Assembly (NCBI RefSeq): GCF_001611795.1
Contig: NZ_CP015098.1
Coordinates: 7,502,001-7,566,000, forward strand
DNA from: Streptomyces qaidamensis
Lineage (GTDB): Bacteria > Actinomycetota > Actinomycetes > Streptomycetales > Streptomycetaceae
Length of the DNA: 64,000 nucleotides
Direction: 5' to 3'
A program made the translations under genes and the position numbers. How positions within the stretch are numbered: the first letter of the stretch is position 1; every line of letters begins with the position of its first letter. The notes beneath the pieces are model-generated. The model searched no databases, was not told where the DNA came from, and saw only the letters and a program-made list of their open reading frames with translations. This document shows, piece by piece, positions 26,592 through 36,998 of the stretch.

Positions 26592-28397
26592 ATGCGTCGC
26601 CCTGTCGCACGGAATCTGACGGTCCTGGCGGTTTCGGCCGCCGTGGTGGTGTCGGTGGGAGCGGCGGCGCCGCCACCCGCCGCGCAGAGCACCGGGGGTG
26701 GGAAAACCCCGCTGGCCGTCGGCTACGGGGGCGCCGTCTCCAGCGTCGACCCGGACGCCTCCGCCGCCGGGATCGAGGTCCTGAGGAAGGGCGGCAACGC
26801 CGTCGACGCGGCCGTCGCCACGGCCGCCGCGCTCGGCGTCACCGAGCCCTACTCCGCCGGCATCGGCGGGGGCGGCTACTTCGTGTACTACGACGCCAAG
26901 TCCCGCACGGTACGCACCATCGACGGCCGCGAGACCGCCCCGCTGACCGCCGACGAGAACCTGTTCACCGAGAACGGCAAGCCCCTGGCCTTCGCCGAGG
27001 CCGTCAGCAGCGGCCTGAGCGTCGGCACCCCGGGCACGCCCGCCACCTGGCAGACGGCTCTCGACCGGTGGGGCAGCAAGCCGCTGGCGAGTGTCCTGAA
27101 GCCGGCCGAGCGGCTGGCGCGCGACGGTTTCACGGTCGACGAGACCTTCCGCTCGCAGACGGCGTCCAACGAGACCCGCTTCCGCTACTTCCCGGACACC
27201 GCCGACCTGTTCCTGCCGGGTGGCCAACTCCCCGTCGTCGGCTCCACCTTCAAGAACCCCGACCTCGCCCGTACGTACGCGGAGCTGGGACGCAAGGGCG
27301 TCGACGCGCTCTACCACGGCCGGCTCGGCCGGGACATCGTCGACACCGTCAACAAGCCGCCGGTGGACCCCGGCTCCGGCTGGAACGCCCGGCCCGGCGA
27401 CCTGTCCGCCAAGGACCTGGCCGCCTACCGCACCAAGGTCCAGGCACCCACCAGGACCACGTACCGGGGCCTCGGCGTCTACTCCATGGCGCCGTCCTCC
27501 TCCGGAGGCACGACGGTCGGGGAGGCGCTCAACATCCTGGAGCGGACCGACCTGTCGAAGGCGAGCAAAGCCCGCTATCTGCACCGCTTCATCGAGGCCA
27601 GCCGGATCGCGTTCGCGGACCGGGGGCGCTGGGTCGGTGACCCGGCCTTCGAGGACGTGCCGACGAAGGAACTGCTGTCGCAGCGGTTCGCCGACTCGCG
27701 CGAGTGCCTCATCAAGGACGACGCCGTGCTCTCCAGCCCGGTACCGCCGGGCGATCCGCGTCATCCTGAGCGGTGTGGCTCCGGTGGTACGGCCGCGCCG
27801 ACGACGTACGAGGGCGACAGCACCACGCACCTGACGGTGGCGGACAAGTGGGGCAACGTCGTCGCCTACACCCTCACCATCGAGCAGACCGGCGGCAGTG
27901 GGATCACCGTCCCCGGGCGGGGGTTCATCCTCAACAACGAGCTGACGGACTTCTCCTTCACCCCTGCCAACCCCGCGGTGCACGACCCGAACCTGCCGGG
28001 GCCGGGCAAGCGCCCGCGGTCGTCGATCTCGCCGACCATCGTGCTGGACCGGCACCATCAGCCCGTGGTGGCGCTGGGATCGCCGGGTGGCGCGACGATC
28101 ATCACGACCGTTCTGCAGACGCTCACCGGGTTCGTCGACCGGGGGCTGCCGCTGGTCGACGCGATCGCCGCGCCCCGGGCCAGTCAGCGCAACGCCGCGC
28201 AGACCGAGCTGGAGCCGGGGCTGTACGACAGTGCCCTGAGGCAGCAGCTGGAGGCCATCGGGCACTCCTTCAAGGTCAACCCCGAGATCGGTGCGGCTAC
28301 GGGTGTTCAGCGGCTGCCGGGCGGTAAGTGGCTGGCAGCCGCTGAGACCGTGCGGCGAGGCGGGGGGTCGGCGATGGTGGTGCGGCCTGTGCGTTGA
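26592..28397 (+). CDS. ggt: Secreted gamma-glutamyltransferase
   Basis: 601 residues from the ATG at 26592 with GGAGG five bases upstream; an in-frame GTG six bases earlier abuts that site and is less likely. A signal peptide (RNLTVLAVSAAVVVSVGAAA) leads into a full Ntn-hydrolase: AVATAAALGVTEPYSAGIGG in the large subunit, then the self-cleavage site and nucleophile Thr at GDSTTHLTVADKWGN (about residue 405). The SSISPTIVL and GSPGGATI motifs bind the gamma-glutamyl group. The proenzyme cleaves itself and transfers or hydrolyses gamma-glutamyl groups of glutathione-like or polyglutamyl compounds outside the cell. Confidence 0.95.
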   Translation: MRRPVARNLTVLAVSAAVVVSVGAAAPPPAAQSTGGGKTPLAVGYGGAVSSVDPDASAAGIEVLRKGGNAVDAAVATAAALGVTEPYSAGIGGGGYFVYYDAKSRTVRTIDGRETAPLTADENLFTENGKPLAFAEAVSSGLSVGTPGTPATWQTALDRWGSKPLASVLKPAERLARDGFTVDETFRSQTASNETRFRYFPDTADLFLPGGQLPVVGSTFKNPDLARTYAELGRKGVDALYHGRLGRDIVDTVNKPPVDPGSGWNARPGDLSAKDLAAYRTKVQAPTRTTYRGLGVYSMAPSSSGGTTVGEALNILERTDLSKASKARYLHRFIEASRIAFADRGRWVGDPAFEDVPTKELLSQRFADSRECLIKDDAVLSSPVPPGDPRHPERCGSGGTAAPTTYEGDSTTHLTVADKWGNVVAYTLTIEQTGGSGITVPGRGFILNNELTDFSFTPANPAVHDPNLPGPGKRPRSSISPTIVLDRHHQPVVALGSPGGATIITTVLQTLTGFVDRGLPLVDAIAAPRASQRNAAQTELEPGLYDSALRQQLEAIGHSFKVNPEIGAATGVQRLPGGKWLAAAETVRRGGGSAMVVRPVR

Positions 28398-28402
28398 GTG
28401 CC

Positions 28403-28459
28403 GGGTGCGGGTGCGGGTGCGGGTGGGTGGGGGGCTGGTCGCGCAGTTCCCCACGCCCC

Positions 28460-28475
<16 letters not shown>
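28403..28475. other. Convergent intergenic tract with hexamer repeats and hairpins
   Basis: GGGTGC is repeated three times (28403-28420). GGGG and CCCC blocks around CTGGTCGCGCAGTT and a CGCCC/GGGCG hairpin follow. The core GGTCGCGCAGTTCCCC looks like a widespread streptomycete intergenic sequence, from memory. It probably terminates ggt and the clpC-like gene. Confidence 0.45.
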
Positions 28476-30994
<2,519 letters not shown>

Positions 30995-31182
30995 GGGCCT
31001 TCCGTTCCCGGCGTCCCCGGCGCGCGGGCGGGGGACGCCCTCGCTGGTCGACGTGCCGGGGTCGGGTAACCCGGGTGGCAGCCGGTTACACCTGGGGCGC
31101 GCTCGTAGAACACCTTCGCACGATCGTGGGCGAGGGGCATCTTTGGTGTGTACCGGGAGGAAAAGGCGATCGCGCGCGGGGT

Positions 31183-31950
31183 TCAGCGTGCTGTCAGGAT
31201 CCTCGGCCCCGACTCCGTGATAGCCACCGTGTGCTCGGCGTGGGCCGCCCGGGAGCCGTCGTTCGTCTTCAGAGTCCAGCCGTCGGGAGCCGCGTGGAAG
31301 CCGTCCGTACCGCCCGCGATGACCATGGGCTCGATGGCCAGCACCATGCCGTGCCGCAGCCGCATGCCGCGCCCGGGGCGGCCTTCGTTCGGCACCCCGG
31401 GGTCCTCGTGCATGCGGCGGCCGATGCCGTGGCCGCCGAAGCCGTCCGGGATTCCGTAGCCGGCGCCCCGGCACACCGTGCCGATCGCGTGGGCGATGTC
31501 GCCGATGCGGTTGCCGACGACGGCCGCCTCGATGCCGGCCGCGAGGGCCCGCTCGGCGGTCTCGATCAGGCGGAGGTCCGCCGCGCGCGGAGTGCCCACG
31601 ACGAAGCTGAGCGCGGAGTCGCCGACCCAGCCGCCCAGTTCGGCGCCGAAGTCGATGGAGACGAGGTCGCCGTCGCGCAGGCGGTAGCGGCCCGGGATGC
31701 CGTGCACGATCGCGTCGTTGACCGAGACGCAGAGGACGGCGGGGAAGGGGGTCGGTGCGAAGGACGGGCGGTACCCCAGGAAGGGCGAGGTCGCGCCCGC
31801 CTCACGCAGGACGCCGTGTGCCACCTCGTCCAGTTCCAGCAGGGATACGCCCACGGCGGCGGCCTGCCGGGCGGCCGTCAGGGCTCGGGCCACGACCTGG
31901 CCCGCCTCGTACATCGCGTCGATAGAAGTGTCTGTCTTGAGCTCCACCAT
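31183..31950 (-). CDS. map: Type I methionine aminopeptidase
   Basis: 255 residues, a complete MetAP-I. Metal ligands are the two Asp in SIDFGAELGGWVGD (about 97 and 108), His in GGHGIGRRMH, Glu in AIEPMV and Glu in EHTVAI; the substrate His is in VNDAIVHGIPG. It removes N-terminal Met from nascent proteins. The ATG at 31950 lacks a ribosome site; TATAGT on the minus strand ends seven bases before it, implying a leaderless transcript. Streptomycetes usually carry more than one map gene, and this one, paired with its own HTH regulator, may be a conditional copy. Confidence 0.93.
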   Translation of the reverse strand: MVELKTDTSIDAMYEAGQVVARALTAARQAAAVGVSLLELDEVAHGVLREAGATSPFLGYRPSFAPTPFPAVLCVSVNDAIVHGIPGRYRLRDGDLVSIDFGAELGGWVGDSALSFVVGTPRAADLRLIETAERALAAGIEAAVVGNRIGDIAHAIGTVCRGAGYGIPDGFGGHGIGRRMHEDPGVPNEGRPGRGMRLRHGMVLAIEPMVIAGGTDGFHAAPDGWTLKTNDGSRAAHAEHTVAITESGPRILTAR

Positions 31951-31957
31951 GCCAATT

Positions 31958-31976
31958 ACTATACCGGTATTAGAAT
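31958..31976. promoter_or_regulatory. Overlapping divergent leaderless promoters with palindrome
   Basis: On the plus strand TAGAAT (31971-31976) ends seven bases before the HTH ATG at 31984. On the minus strand TATAGT (31963-31958) ends seven bases before the map ATG at 31950. Between and overlapping them is ATACCGGTAT (31961-31970), a perfect 10-bp palindrome placed to act as a shared operator. Confidence 0.65.
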
Positions 31977-31983
31977 GGGGGTC

Positions 31984-32235
31984 ATGGTGCGCACCCCTCT
32001 CACCCCCGAAGAGCGCGAACGCGGCGAGCGGCTCGGCAAGCTGCTGCGTGAGGCGCGCGGCGGCCGGAGCATGACGGAGATCGCGGCGAGCGCGGGGATC
32101 TCCGCGGAGACCCTCAGGAAGATCGAGACCGGCCGGGCCCCGACCCCGGCTTTCTTCACGGTGGCCGCGCTGGCCGGCGTGCTCGGGCTGTCCATGGACG
32201 AACTGGCCGGACGGTGCGTGCCGGTGCCCCTCTGA
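31984..32235 (+). CDS. Small XRE-type HTH regulator
   Basis: 83 residues that are almost entirely a Cro/CI-type helix-turn-helix: LGKLLREARGGRSMTEIAAS, then AGISAETLRKIETGRAPTPA and FFTVAALAGVLGLSMDELAG. There is no ligand domain. It is divergent from map with a 33-bp gap that contains both promoters and a palindrome, so autoregulation and control of map are likely. An upstream in-frame ATG (31975) overlaps the -10 and is unlikely. A start on the transcript's first base fits a leaderless mRNA. Confidence 0.85.
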   Translation: MVRTPLTPEERERGERLGKLLREARGGRSMTEIAASAGISAETLRKIETGRAPTPAFFTVAALAGVLGLSMDELAGRCVPVPL

Positions 32236-32334
32236 GGCTCCTGCGCCGTGCGTGAAAACTCCCCGTAGCGTGCCCGTAACACGACTGGTGTTGCCTAAGG
32301 GGGCGGAGTGCTCCGGTCTCACGGGAGTTGAGCG

Positions 32335-34674
32335 ATGGCGGCGGATCAACTCCCGGCTGAAGTCGGGAAGTTCGCGACCTACCTGGACGGTCTGCTGGCG
32401 CGCCTGGACCCGTCCGGCGGCTGGTGCGCGGTGTTCTGGCAGCGTGACCCGGAGGGCATGCGGGCCTGCCTCGACGGGCGCGAGATGCCGCCCTGGGACG
32501 TGGTCGAGGCCCTGCTGCGGGACCTCGCCGGGCAGTACGGCCCGGGGGGAGCCGGCCCGGAGACGGACCGGGCCCGCGCCCTGCATGCCGCAGCGCTCGC
32601 CGCGTACGACGGGCGGCCCGGGGGCCGCGACGCCCTCGACGACCGCCTCGACGTCATGCTCCGCGAACAGAAGTACGCCGCCGAACGCCAGGCCGCCCTG
32701 GCCCGCCACCTGACCTCGGCCACGACCCGCGAGCAGGCGGACGCCTTGCGCCTGGACCTGGCCTGGGCCCAGGACGACCACGAACGGGCCGCGGCGCGCT
32801 GCGCGGAACTCCGGGCGCGGATGGCCCACCTGGACCGACGCGACCAGGAGGTCCTCCCGAGGGCGTGGGAGGACACGGCCGGGCCGTCCACGACTGGTGA
32901 CGGGTACGAGCCCGGGGGCCGGTGGGCCGGGACCGGTGCCGCCGGCCGATACGGTGCCGGAGGCCTGGGGGCCGGGCGGCACACTCCACAACACTCGACG
33001 AGCCGGCCCGCCCCGGAAGACGTCGCCCGGGCCGCCGGGTCCGACGCGTTCCCAGCCCGTGCCCCGGCCGAGGCCGACGCCGTGGCTCCGGAGGCCGGGC
33101 GGCCCGCCCCGCAGTACCCCAAGAGCCGGATCGGCCCGGGCGAGCCCGCCGGGGTCGCCAGGCCAGACGGTCTCCCGGCCCCGGCCGGGACCGGTGCCGT
33201 CGGCCGGTATGACGCCGTAGGCCAGGCGGCTCGGCGGTCCGCTCCGCAGCATCCCGCGAGCCGGACCGCTCCGGGGGAAGGTGCCGGGCCCGACGGTCTC
33301 CCGGCCCCGGCCGGGACCGGTGCCGTCGGCCGGTATGACGCCGTAGGCCAGGCGGCTCGGCGGTCCGCTCCGCAGCACCCCGCGAGCCGGACCGCCCCGG
33401 GGGAAGGTGCCGGGTCCGACGGTCTCCCGGCCCCGGCCGGGACCGGTGCCGTCGGCCGGTATGACGCCGTAGGCCAGGCGGCTCGGCGGTCCGCTCCGCA
33501 GTACCCCGCGAGCCCGACCGCCCGCGGGGAAGCCGCCGCACGCGGTAACTCCGGCGGGATCACCCCTTGGGGCGCAGCCCCGGCCGCAACCGTCCCCGGC
33601 GCGTTCGCCCCAGCCGCCGGCTCCACTCCTGCCGCTCCGGGGTCCCGAGCCGCCGATTCCAGCCCGGCCGCTGGAGCCTCGGCCGCCGGCTCCACTCCTG
33701 CCGCTCCGGGGTCCCGCGCCGCCGATTCCAGCCCGGCCGCTGGAGCCTCGACCGCCGGCTCCACTCCTGCCGCCCCGGGGTCCCGCGCCGCCGACTCCAG
33801 CCCGGCCGCTGGAGCCTCGACCGCCGGCTCCACTCCTGCCGCTCCGGGGTCCCGAGCCGCCGACTCCAGCCCGGCCGCTGGGCCCTCCACCACCCACCCC
33901 ACCCCGGCCGCCCCGGAGCCTCCCGCCCCCAAGCAGCGCAAACGACGTCGCGGCAGTGCTCGCTTCGCCGGGATGGTGGACGAGGATGCCGCAGCCGTCG
34001 CCGTGCCGCCGGCCGCCGCCGTGCCGGATCTGCCCGCGCCCGCCCCCACGGCCCCCGGCCGTACCCCGCGCGGCGCGCGCTTCGCCTGGGCCGCCGAGGA
34101 GCCAGTCGTGGAACGCGCGGCACCGGAGGCAGACAGGCCCGGGGCCGCGGACCTGGCCGAGGTCGGACGGACCGTCGATCTGCTGGCCCGGCTGCGGAGC
34201 GAAGGGCGCAGCGGGGAGGCCCACGCGCTGCTGACCGAGGTCGCCTCGTGGGAGCCCGCCCGGTTTCCGCTGCTCGCGGAGCGGCTGCACCGCGCCGGCC
34301 TGGACGCCGACTGGCAGACCCTGCTGTGGGAGGCCGCCTCGCTGCCCGCGGGGCGGCTGGTCGCCGCCGCCGACGCACTGGCCGCCGCCGGGCGGGCGGG
34401 GGACGGGCAGCAGATGCTGCGGCAGGGCGTCGCACGGCCGCCGGGCGAGGTGGGCGCGGCCGTTCTCGGCCTGGCCGCCGAGGGGCGCCACCGCGAGGTG
34501 CGCGTGCTGCTCGACGCGTACGTGAGAGCCCGGACCCCCGAGGAAGCCGCCCGCAGCGCCGCACCCGACCCGCGGCGCCTCGTGCCGCTCCTCCTGGAGG
34601 CTGCCCGAGGCGTGTCGGACGAGCGCAGCTGGGACCTCGTGCACGCCCTGCGGGTCGCCGGATACGCCGCCTGA
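32335..34674 (+). CDS. Large low-complexity protein with two tandem-repeat arrays
   Basis: 779 residues from the ATG at 32335 (GGGAG seven bases upstream). Residues 1-190 are helical and charged (coiled-coil-like: REQKYAAERQAALARHLTSA). Residues about 230-405 hold near-identical 42-residue units, and about 428-520 four 23-residue units containing STPAAPGSRAADSSPAAG. A basic patch KQRKRRRGS follows. The C-terminal 150 residues are helical repeats (LAEVGRTVDLLARLRSEGRS, AHALLTEVAS, LLWEAASLPAGRLVAAADAL) resembling TPR/PPR solenoids. No signal peptide or membrane helix. It looks like a scaffold with a disordered, length-variable linker. No function is assigned. Confidence 0.82.
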   Translation: MAADQLPAEVGKFATYLDGLLARLDPSGGWCAVFWQRDPEGMRACLDGREMPPWDVVEALLRDLAGQYGPGGAGPETDRARALHAAALAAYDGRPGGRDALDDRLDVMLREQKYAAERQAALARHLTSATTREQADALRLDLAWAQDDHERAAARCAELRARMAHLDRRDQEVLPRAWEDTAGPSTTGDGYEPGGRWAGTGAAGRYGAGGLGAGRHTPQHSTSRPAPEDVARAAGSDAFPARAPAEADAVAPEAGRPAPQYPKSRIGPGEPAGVARPDGLPAPAGTGAVGRYDAVGQAARRSAPQHPASRTAPGEGAGPDGLPAPAGTGAVGRYDAVGQAARRSAPQHPASRTAPGEGAGSDGLPAPAGTGAVGRYDAVGQAARRSAPQYPASPTARGEAAARGNSGGITPWGAAPAATVPGAFAPAAGSTPAAPGSRAADSSPAAGASAAGSTPAAPGSRAADSSPAAGASTAGSTPAAPGSRAADSSPAAGASTAGSTPAAPGSRAADSSPAAGPSTTHPTPAAPEPPAPKQRKRRRGSARFAGMVDEDAAAVAVPPAAAVPDLPAPAPTAPGRTPRGARFAWAAEEPVVERAAPEADRPGAADLAEVGRTVDLLARLRSEGRSGEAHALLTEVASWEPARFPLLAERLHRAGLDADWQTLLWEAASLPAGRLVAAADALAAAGRAGDGQQMLRQGVARPPGEVGAAVLGLAAEGRHREVRVLLDAYVRARTPEEAARSAAPDPRRLVPLLLEAARGVSDERSWDLVHALRVAGYAA
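33163..33540. repeat. 126-bp tandem repeat, three copies
   Basis: Near-identical 126-bp units start at 33163, 33289 and 33415 and encode 42-residue repeats beginning DGLPAPAGTGAVGRYDAVG. A degenerate fourth copy precedes them (about 33037-33162). Period is a multiple of three, so copy change keeps frame. Confidence 0.9.
33619..33894. repeat. 69-bp tandem repeat, four copies
   Basis: Units start at 33619, 33688, 33757 and 33826 and encode 23-residue repeats beginning GSTPAAPGSRAADSSPAAG. The period again preserves frame. The copies differ by only a few bases, suggesting recent expansion. Confidence 0.9.
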
Positions 34675-34844
34675 CCGGCGACGTCGCACCCCGGGCGACT
34701 CACCCACAGGAGTGCGAATCGCGCAATGCCCCGCGGGTTGGCGACGATGGTCTTGGCAACCCCGTGCCAGAGGCTTACGTTCGTGGCTCTACGGCCCGCT
34801 TCTACGGGCGTAGAGGCGCAGACGTCGCGTCGAAGGAGCAGCTC

Positions 34845-35687
34845 ATGGCCAACGTCGTACGTGCCGCCCTGGTCCAGGCCACCTGGACCGGCGACACCGA
34901 GTCCATGGTGGCGAAACACGAGGAGCACGCCCGCGAGGCGGCCCGCCGGGGCGCGAAGATCATCGGGTTCCAGGAAGTCTTCAACAGCCCCTACTTCTGT
35001 CAGGTCGAGGAGCCGGAGCACTACCGCTGGGCCGAGCCCGTCCCCGACGGGCCGACCGTCCGGCGCATGCGGGCACTCGCGCGCGAGACCGGCATGGTGA
35101 TCGTCGCGCCGGTGTTCGAGGCGGAGCAGCCCGGCTTCTACTACAACACCGCGGCCGTGATCGACGCCGACGGCACCTACCTCGGCAAGTACCGCAAGCA
35201 CCACATCCCGCAGCTCAAGGGCTTCCGAGAGAAGTTCTACTTCAAGCCCGGGAACCTCGGCTGGCCCGTCTTCGACACGGCCGTCGGCAAGGTCGGCGTC
35301 TACATCTGCTACGACCGCCACTTCCCGGAGGGATGGCGCCAACTCGGCCTGGCCGGCGCCCAACTCGTCTACAACCCCTCCGCCACCCACCGGAGCCTGT
35401 CGTCCCACCTGTGGCGGCTGGAGCAGCCCGCGGCCGCCGTCGCCAACGGCTACTACATCGCCGCGATCAACCGCGTCGGGCAGGAGGAGTACGGGGACAA
35501 CGACTTCTACGGCACGAGCTACTTCGTCGACCCGCGTGGGCAGTTCGTGGGGGACGTCGCCAGCGACAGCCAGGAGGAGCTCGTGATCCGGGAGCTGGAC
35601 ATCGACCTCATCGAAGAAGTGCGGCAGACGTGGGCCTTCTACCGCGACCGCCGTCCCGACGCCTACGAAGGGCTGGTTCAGCCGTGA
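34845..35687 (+). CDS. Nitrilase-superfamily amidohydrolase, beta-ureidopropionase-like (copy 1)
   Basis: 280 residues from the ATG at 34845 with AAGGAG six bases upstream. The catalytic triad is Glu (GFQEVFNSPYF), Lys (LGKYRKHHIP) and Cys (VYICYDRHFPEG). The sequence fits N-carbamoyl-beta-alanine amidohydrolases or N-carbamoylputrescine amidases, which release CO2 and ammonia from ureido acids. Its stop overlaps the GTG of the aminotransferase gene by four bases, and dihydropyrimidinase is nearby, so the third step of reductive pyrimidine breakdown is the best reading. A second, similar copy lies 3 kb downstream. Confidence 0.92.
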   Translation: MANVVRAALVQATWTGDTESMVAKHEEHAREAARRGAKIIGFQEVFNSPYFCQVEEPEHYRWAEPVPDGPTVRRMRALARETGMVIVAPVFEAEQPGFYYNTAAVIDADGTYLGKYRKHHIPQLKGFREKFYFKPGNLGWPVFDTAVGKVGVYICYDRHFPEGWRQLGLAGAQLVYNPSATHRSLSSHLWRLEQPAAAVANGYYIAAINRVGQEEYGDNDFYGTSYFVDPRGQFVGDVASDSQEELVIRELDIDLIEEVRQTWAFYRDRRPDAYEGLVQP

Positions 35688-36970
35688 CCAACGACCTCCT
35701 GGGCCGTCACCGGGCCGTGCTCCCGGACTGGCTCGCCCTCTACTACGAGGAGCCCCTGGAGATCACCCATGGCGAGGGCCGCCACGTCTGGGACGCGCAG
35801 GGCAACCGGTACCTCGACTTCTTCGGCGGCATCCTCACCACCATGACGGCGCACGCGCTGCCCGAGGTGACCAAGGCGGTGAGCGAGCAGGCCGGGCGGA
35901 TCATCCACTCCTCCACCCTGTACCTCAACCGGCCGATGGTCGAACTCGCCGAGCGCATCGCACAGTTGAGCGGAATCCCGGACGCCCGCGTCTTCTTCAC
36001 CACATCGGGCACCGAGGCCAACGACACCGCCCTGCTGCTGGCCACCGCGTACCGGCGCAGCAACACGATCCTGGCCATGCGCAACAGCTACCACGGCCGT
36101 TCCTTCAGCGCCGTCGGCATCACCGGCAACAGCGGCTGGTCCCCGACGTCGCTCTCCCCGCTCCAGACGCTGTACGTCCACGGCGGCGTGCGCACCCGGG
36201 GACCGTTCGCCTCGCTCAGTGACGACGCCTTCATCGCGGCCTGCGTCGACGACCTGAAGGACCTGCTCGGCCACACCCGCCCGCCGGCCGCGCTGATCGC
36301 CGAACCCGTCCAGGGCGTCGGCGGCTTCACCGCACCACCGGACGGGCTCTACGCCGCCTTCCGCGAGGTGCTGCACGAGCGCGGCATCCTGTGGATCGCC
36401 GACGAGGTGCAGACCGGCTGGGGCCGCACCGGCGAGCACTTCTGGGGCTGGCAGGCCCACGGCCGCAACGGGCCGCCCGACATCATGACCTTCGCCAAGG
36501 GCATCGGCAACGGCATGTCCGTCGGCGGGGTCGTGGCCCGCTCCGAGATCATGAACTGCCTCGACTCCAACAGCATCTCCACCTTCGGCGGCACCCAGAT
36601 CACCATGGCGGCGGGCCTCGCCAACCTCACCTACCTGCTGGAGCACGACCTCCAGGGCAACGCCCGGCGCGTGGGCGGCCTGCTCATCGAACGGCTGCGG
36701 GCCGTCGCCGCGCACGTCCCGGCCGTACGTGAGGTACGCGGACGCGGGCTGATGATCGGTATCGAGATCACCAAACCCGGGACCGACGAGGCCGATCCAC
36801 AGACCGCGGCGGCCGTCCTGGAGGCGGCCCGCGAGGGCGGCCTGCTGATCGGCAAGGGCGGCGGGCACAACACCAGTACGCTGCGCGTCGCCCCGCCGCT
36901 GTCCCTCAACGTCGCGGAGGCCGAGGAGGGCGCCGCGATTCTCGAGAACGCTCTGCGGAGCATCCCGTAG
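35684..36970 (+). CDS. PLP-dependent class III aminotransferase (beta-alanine/omega-amino acid type)
   Basis: 428 residues from a GTG that overlaps the nitrilase stop (GTGA). Class III features are the cofactor-phosphate segment TTSGTEANDTALLLA, the Asp in WIADEVQTGWGRTG that contacts the pyridine nitrogen, and the Schiff-base Lys in TFAKGIGNGMSVGG. Relatives include AGXT2-like alanine-glyoxylate and beta-alanine-pyruvate aminotransferases. In this cluster it would take beta-alanine or 3-aminoisobutyrate from the nitrilase and feed malonate or methylmalonate semialdehyde to central metabolism. Cytoplasmic. Confidence 0.92.
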   Translation: MTNDLLGRHRAVLPDWLALYYEEPLEITHGEGRHVWDAQGNRYLDFFGGILTTMTAHALPEVTKAVSEQAGRIIHSSTLYLNRPMVELAERIAQLSGIPDARVFFTTSGTEANDTALLLATAYRRSNTILAMRNSYHGRSFSAVGITGNSGWSPTSLSPLQTLYVHGGVRTRGPFASLSDDAFIAACVDDLKDLLGHTRPPAALIAEPVQGVGGFTAPPDGLYAAFREVLHERGILWIADEVQTGWGRTGEHFWGWQAHGRNGPPDIMTFAKGIGNGMSVGGVVARSEIMNCLDSNSISTFGGTQITMAAGLANLTYLLEHDLQGNARRVGGLLIERLRAVAAHVPAVREVRGRGLMIGIEITKPGTDEADPQTAAAVLEAAREGGLLIGKGGGHNTSTLRVAPPLSLNVAEAEEGAAILENALRSIP

Positions 36971-36998
36971 CAGTGCACTGAGCAAGGGGCCCGCCATC

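Noticed and set aside
33163..33894. Tandem repeats considered as a CRISPR array
   Set aside because: Units are 126 and 69 bp with no unique spacers, lie inside a coding frame and keep that frame; no cas genes nearby.
32379..35408. Antisense open frame of about 1000 codons opposite the repeat protein and nitrilase
   Set aside because: High-GC shadow with repetitive composition and no recognisable domain; the sense genes have clear motifs and ribosome sites.
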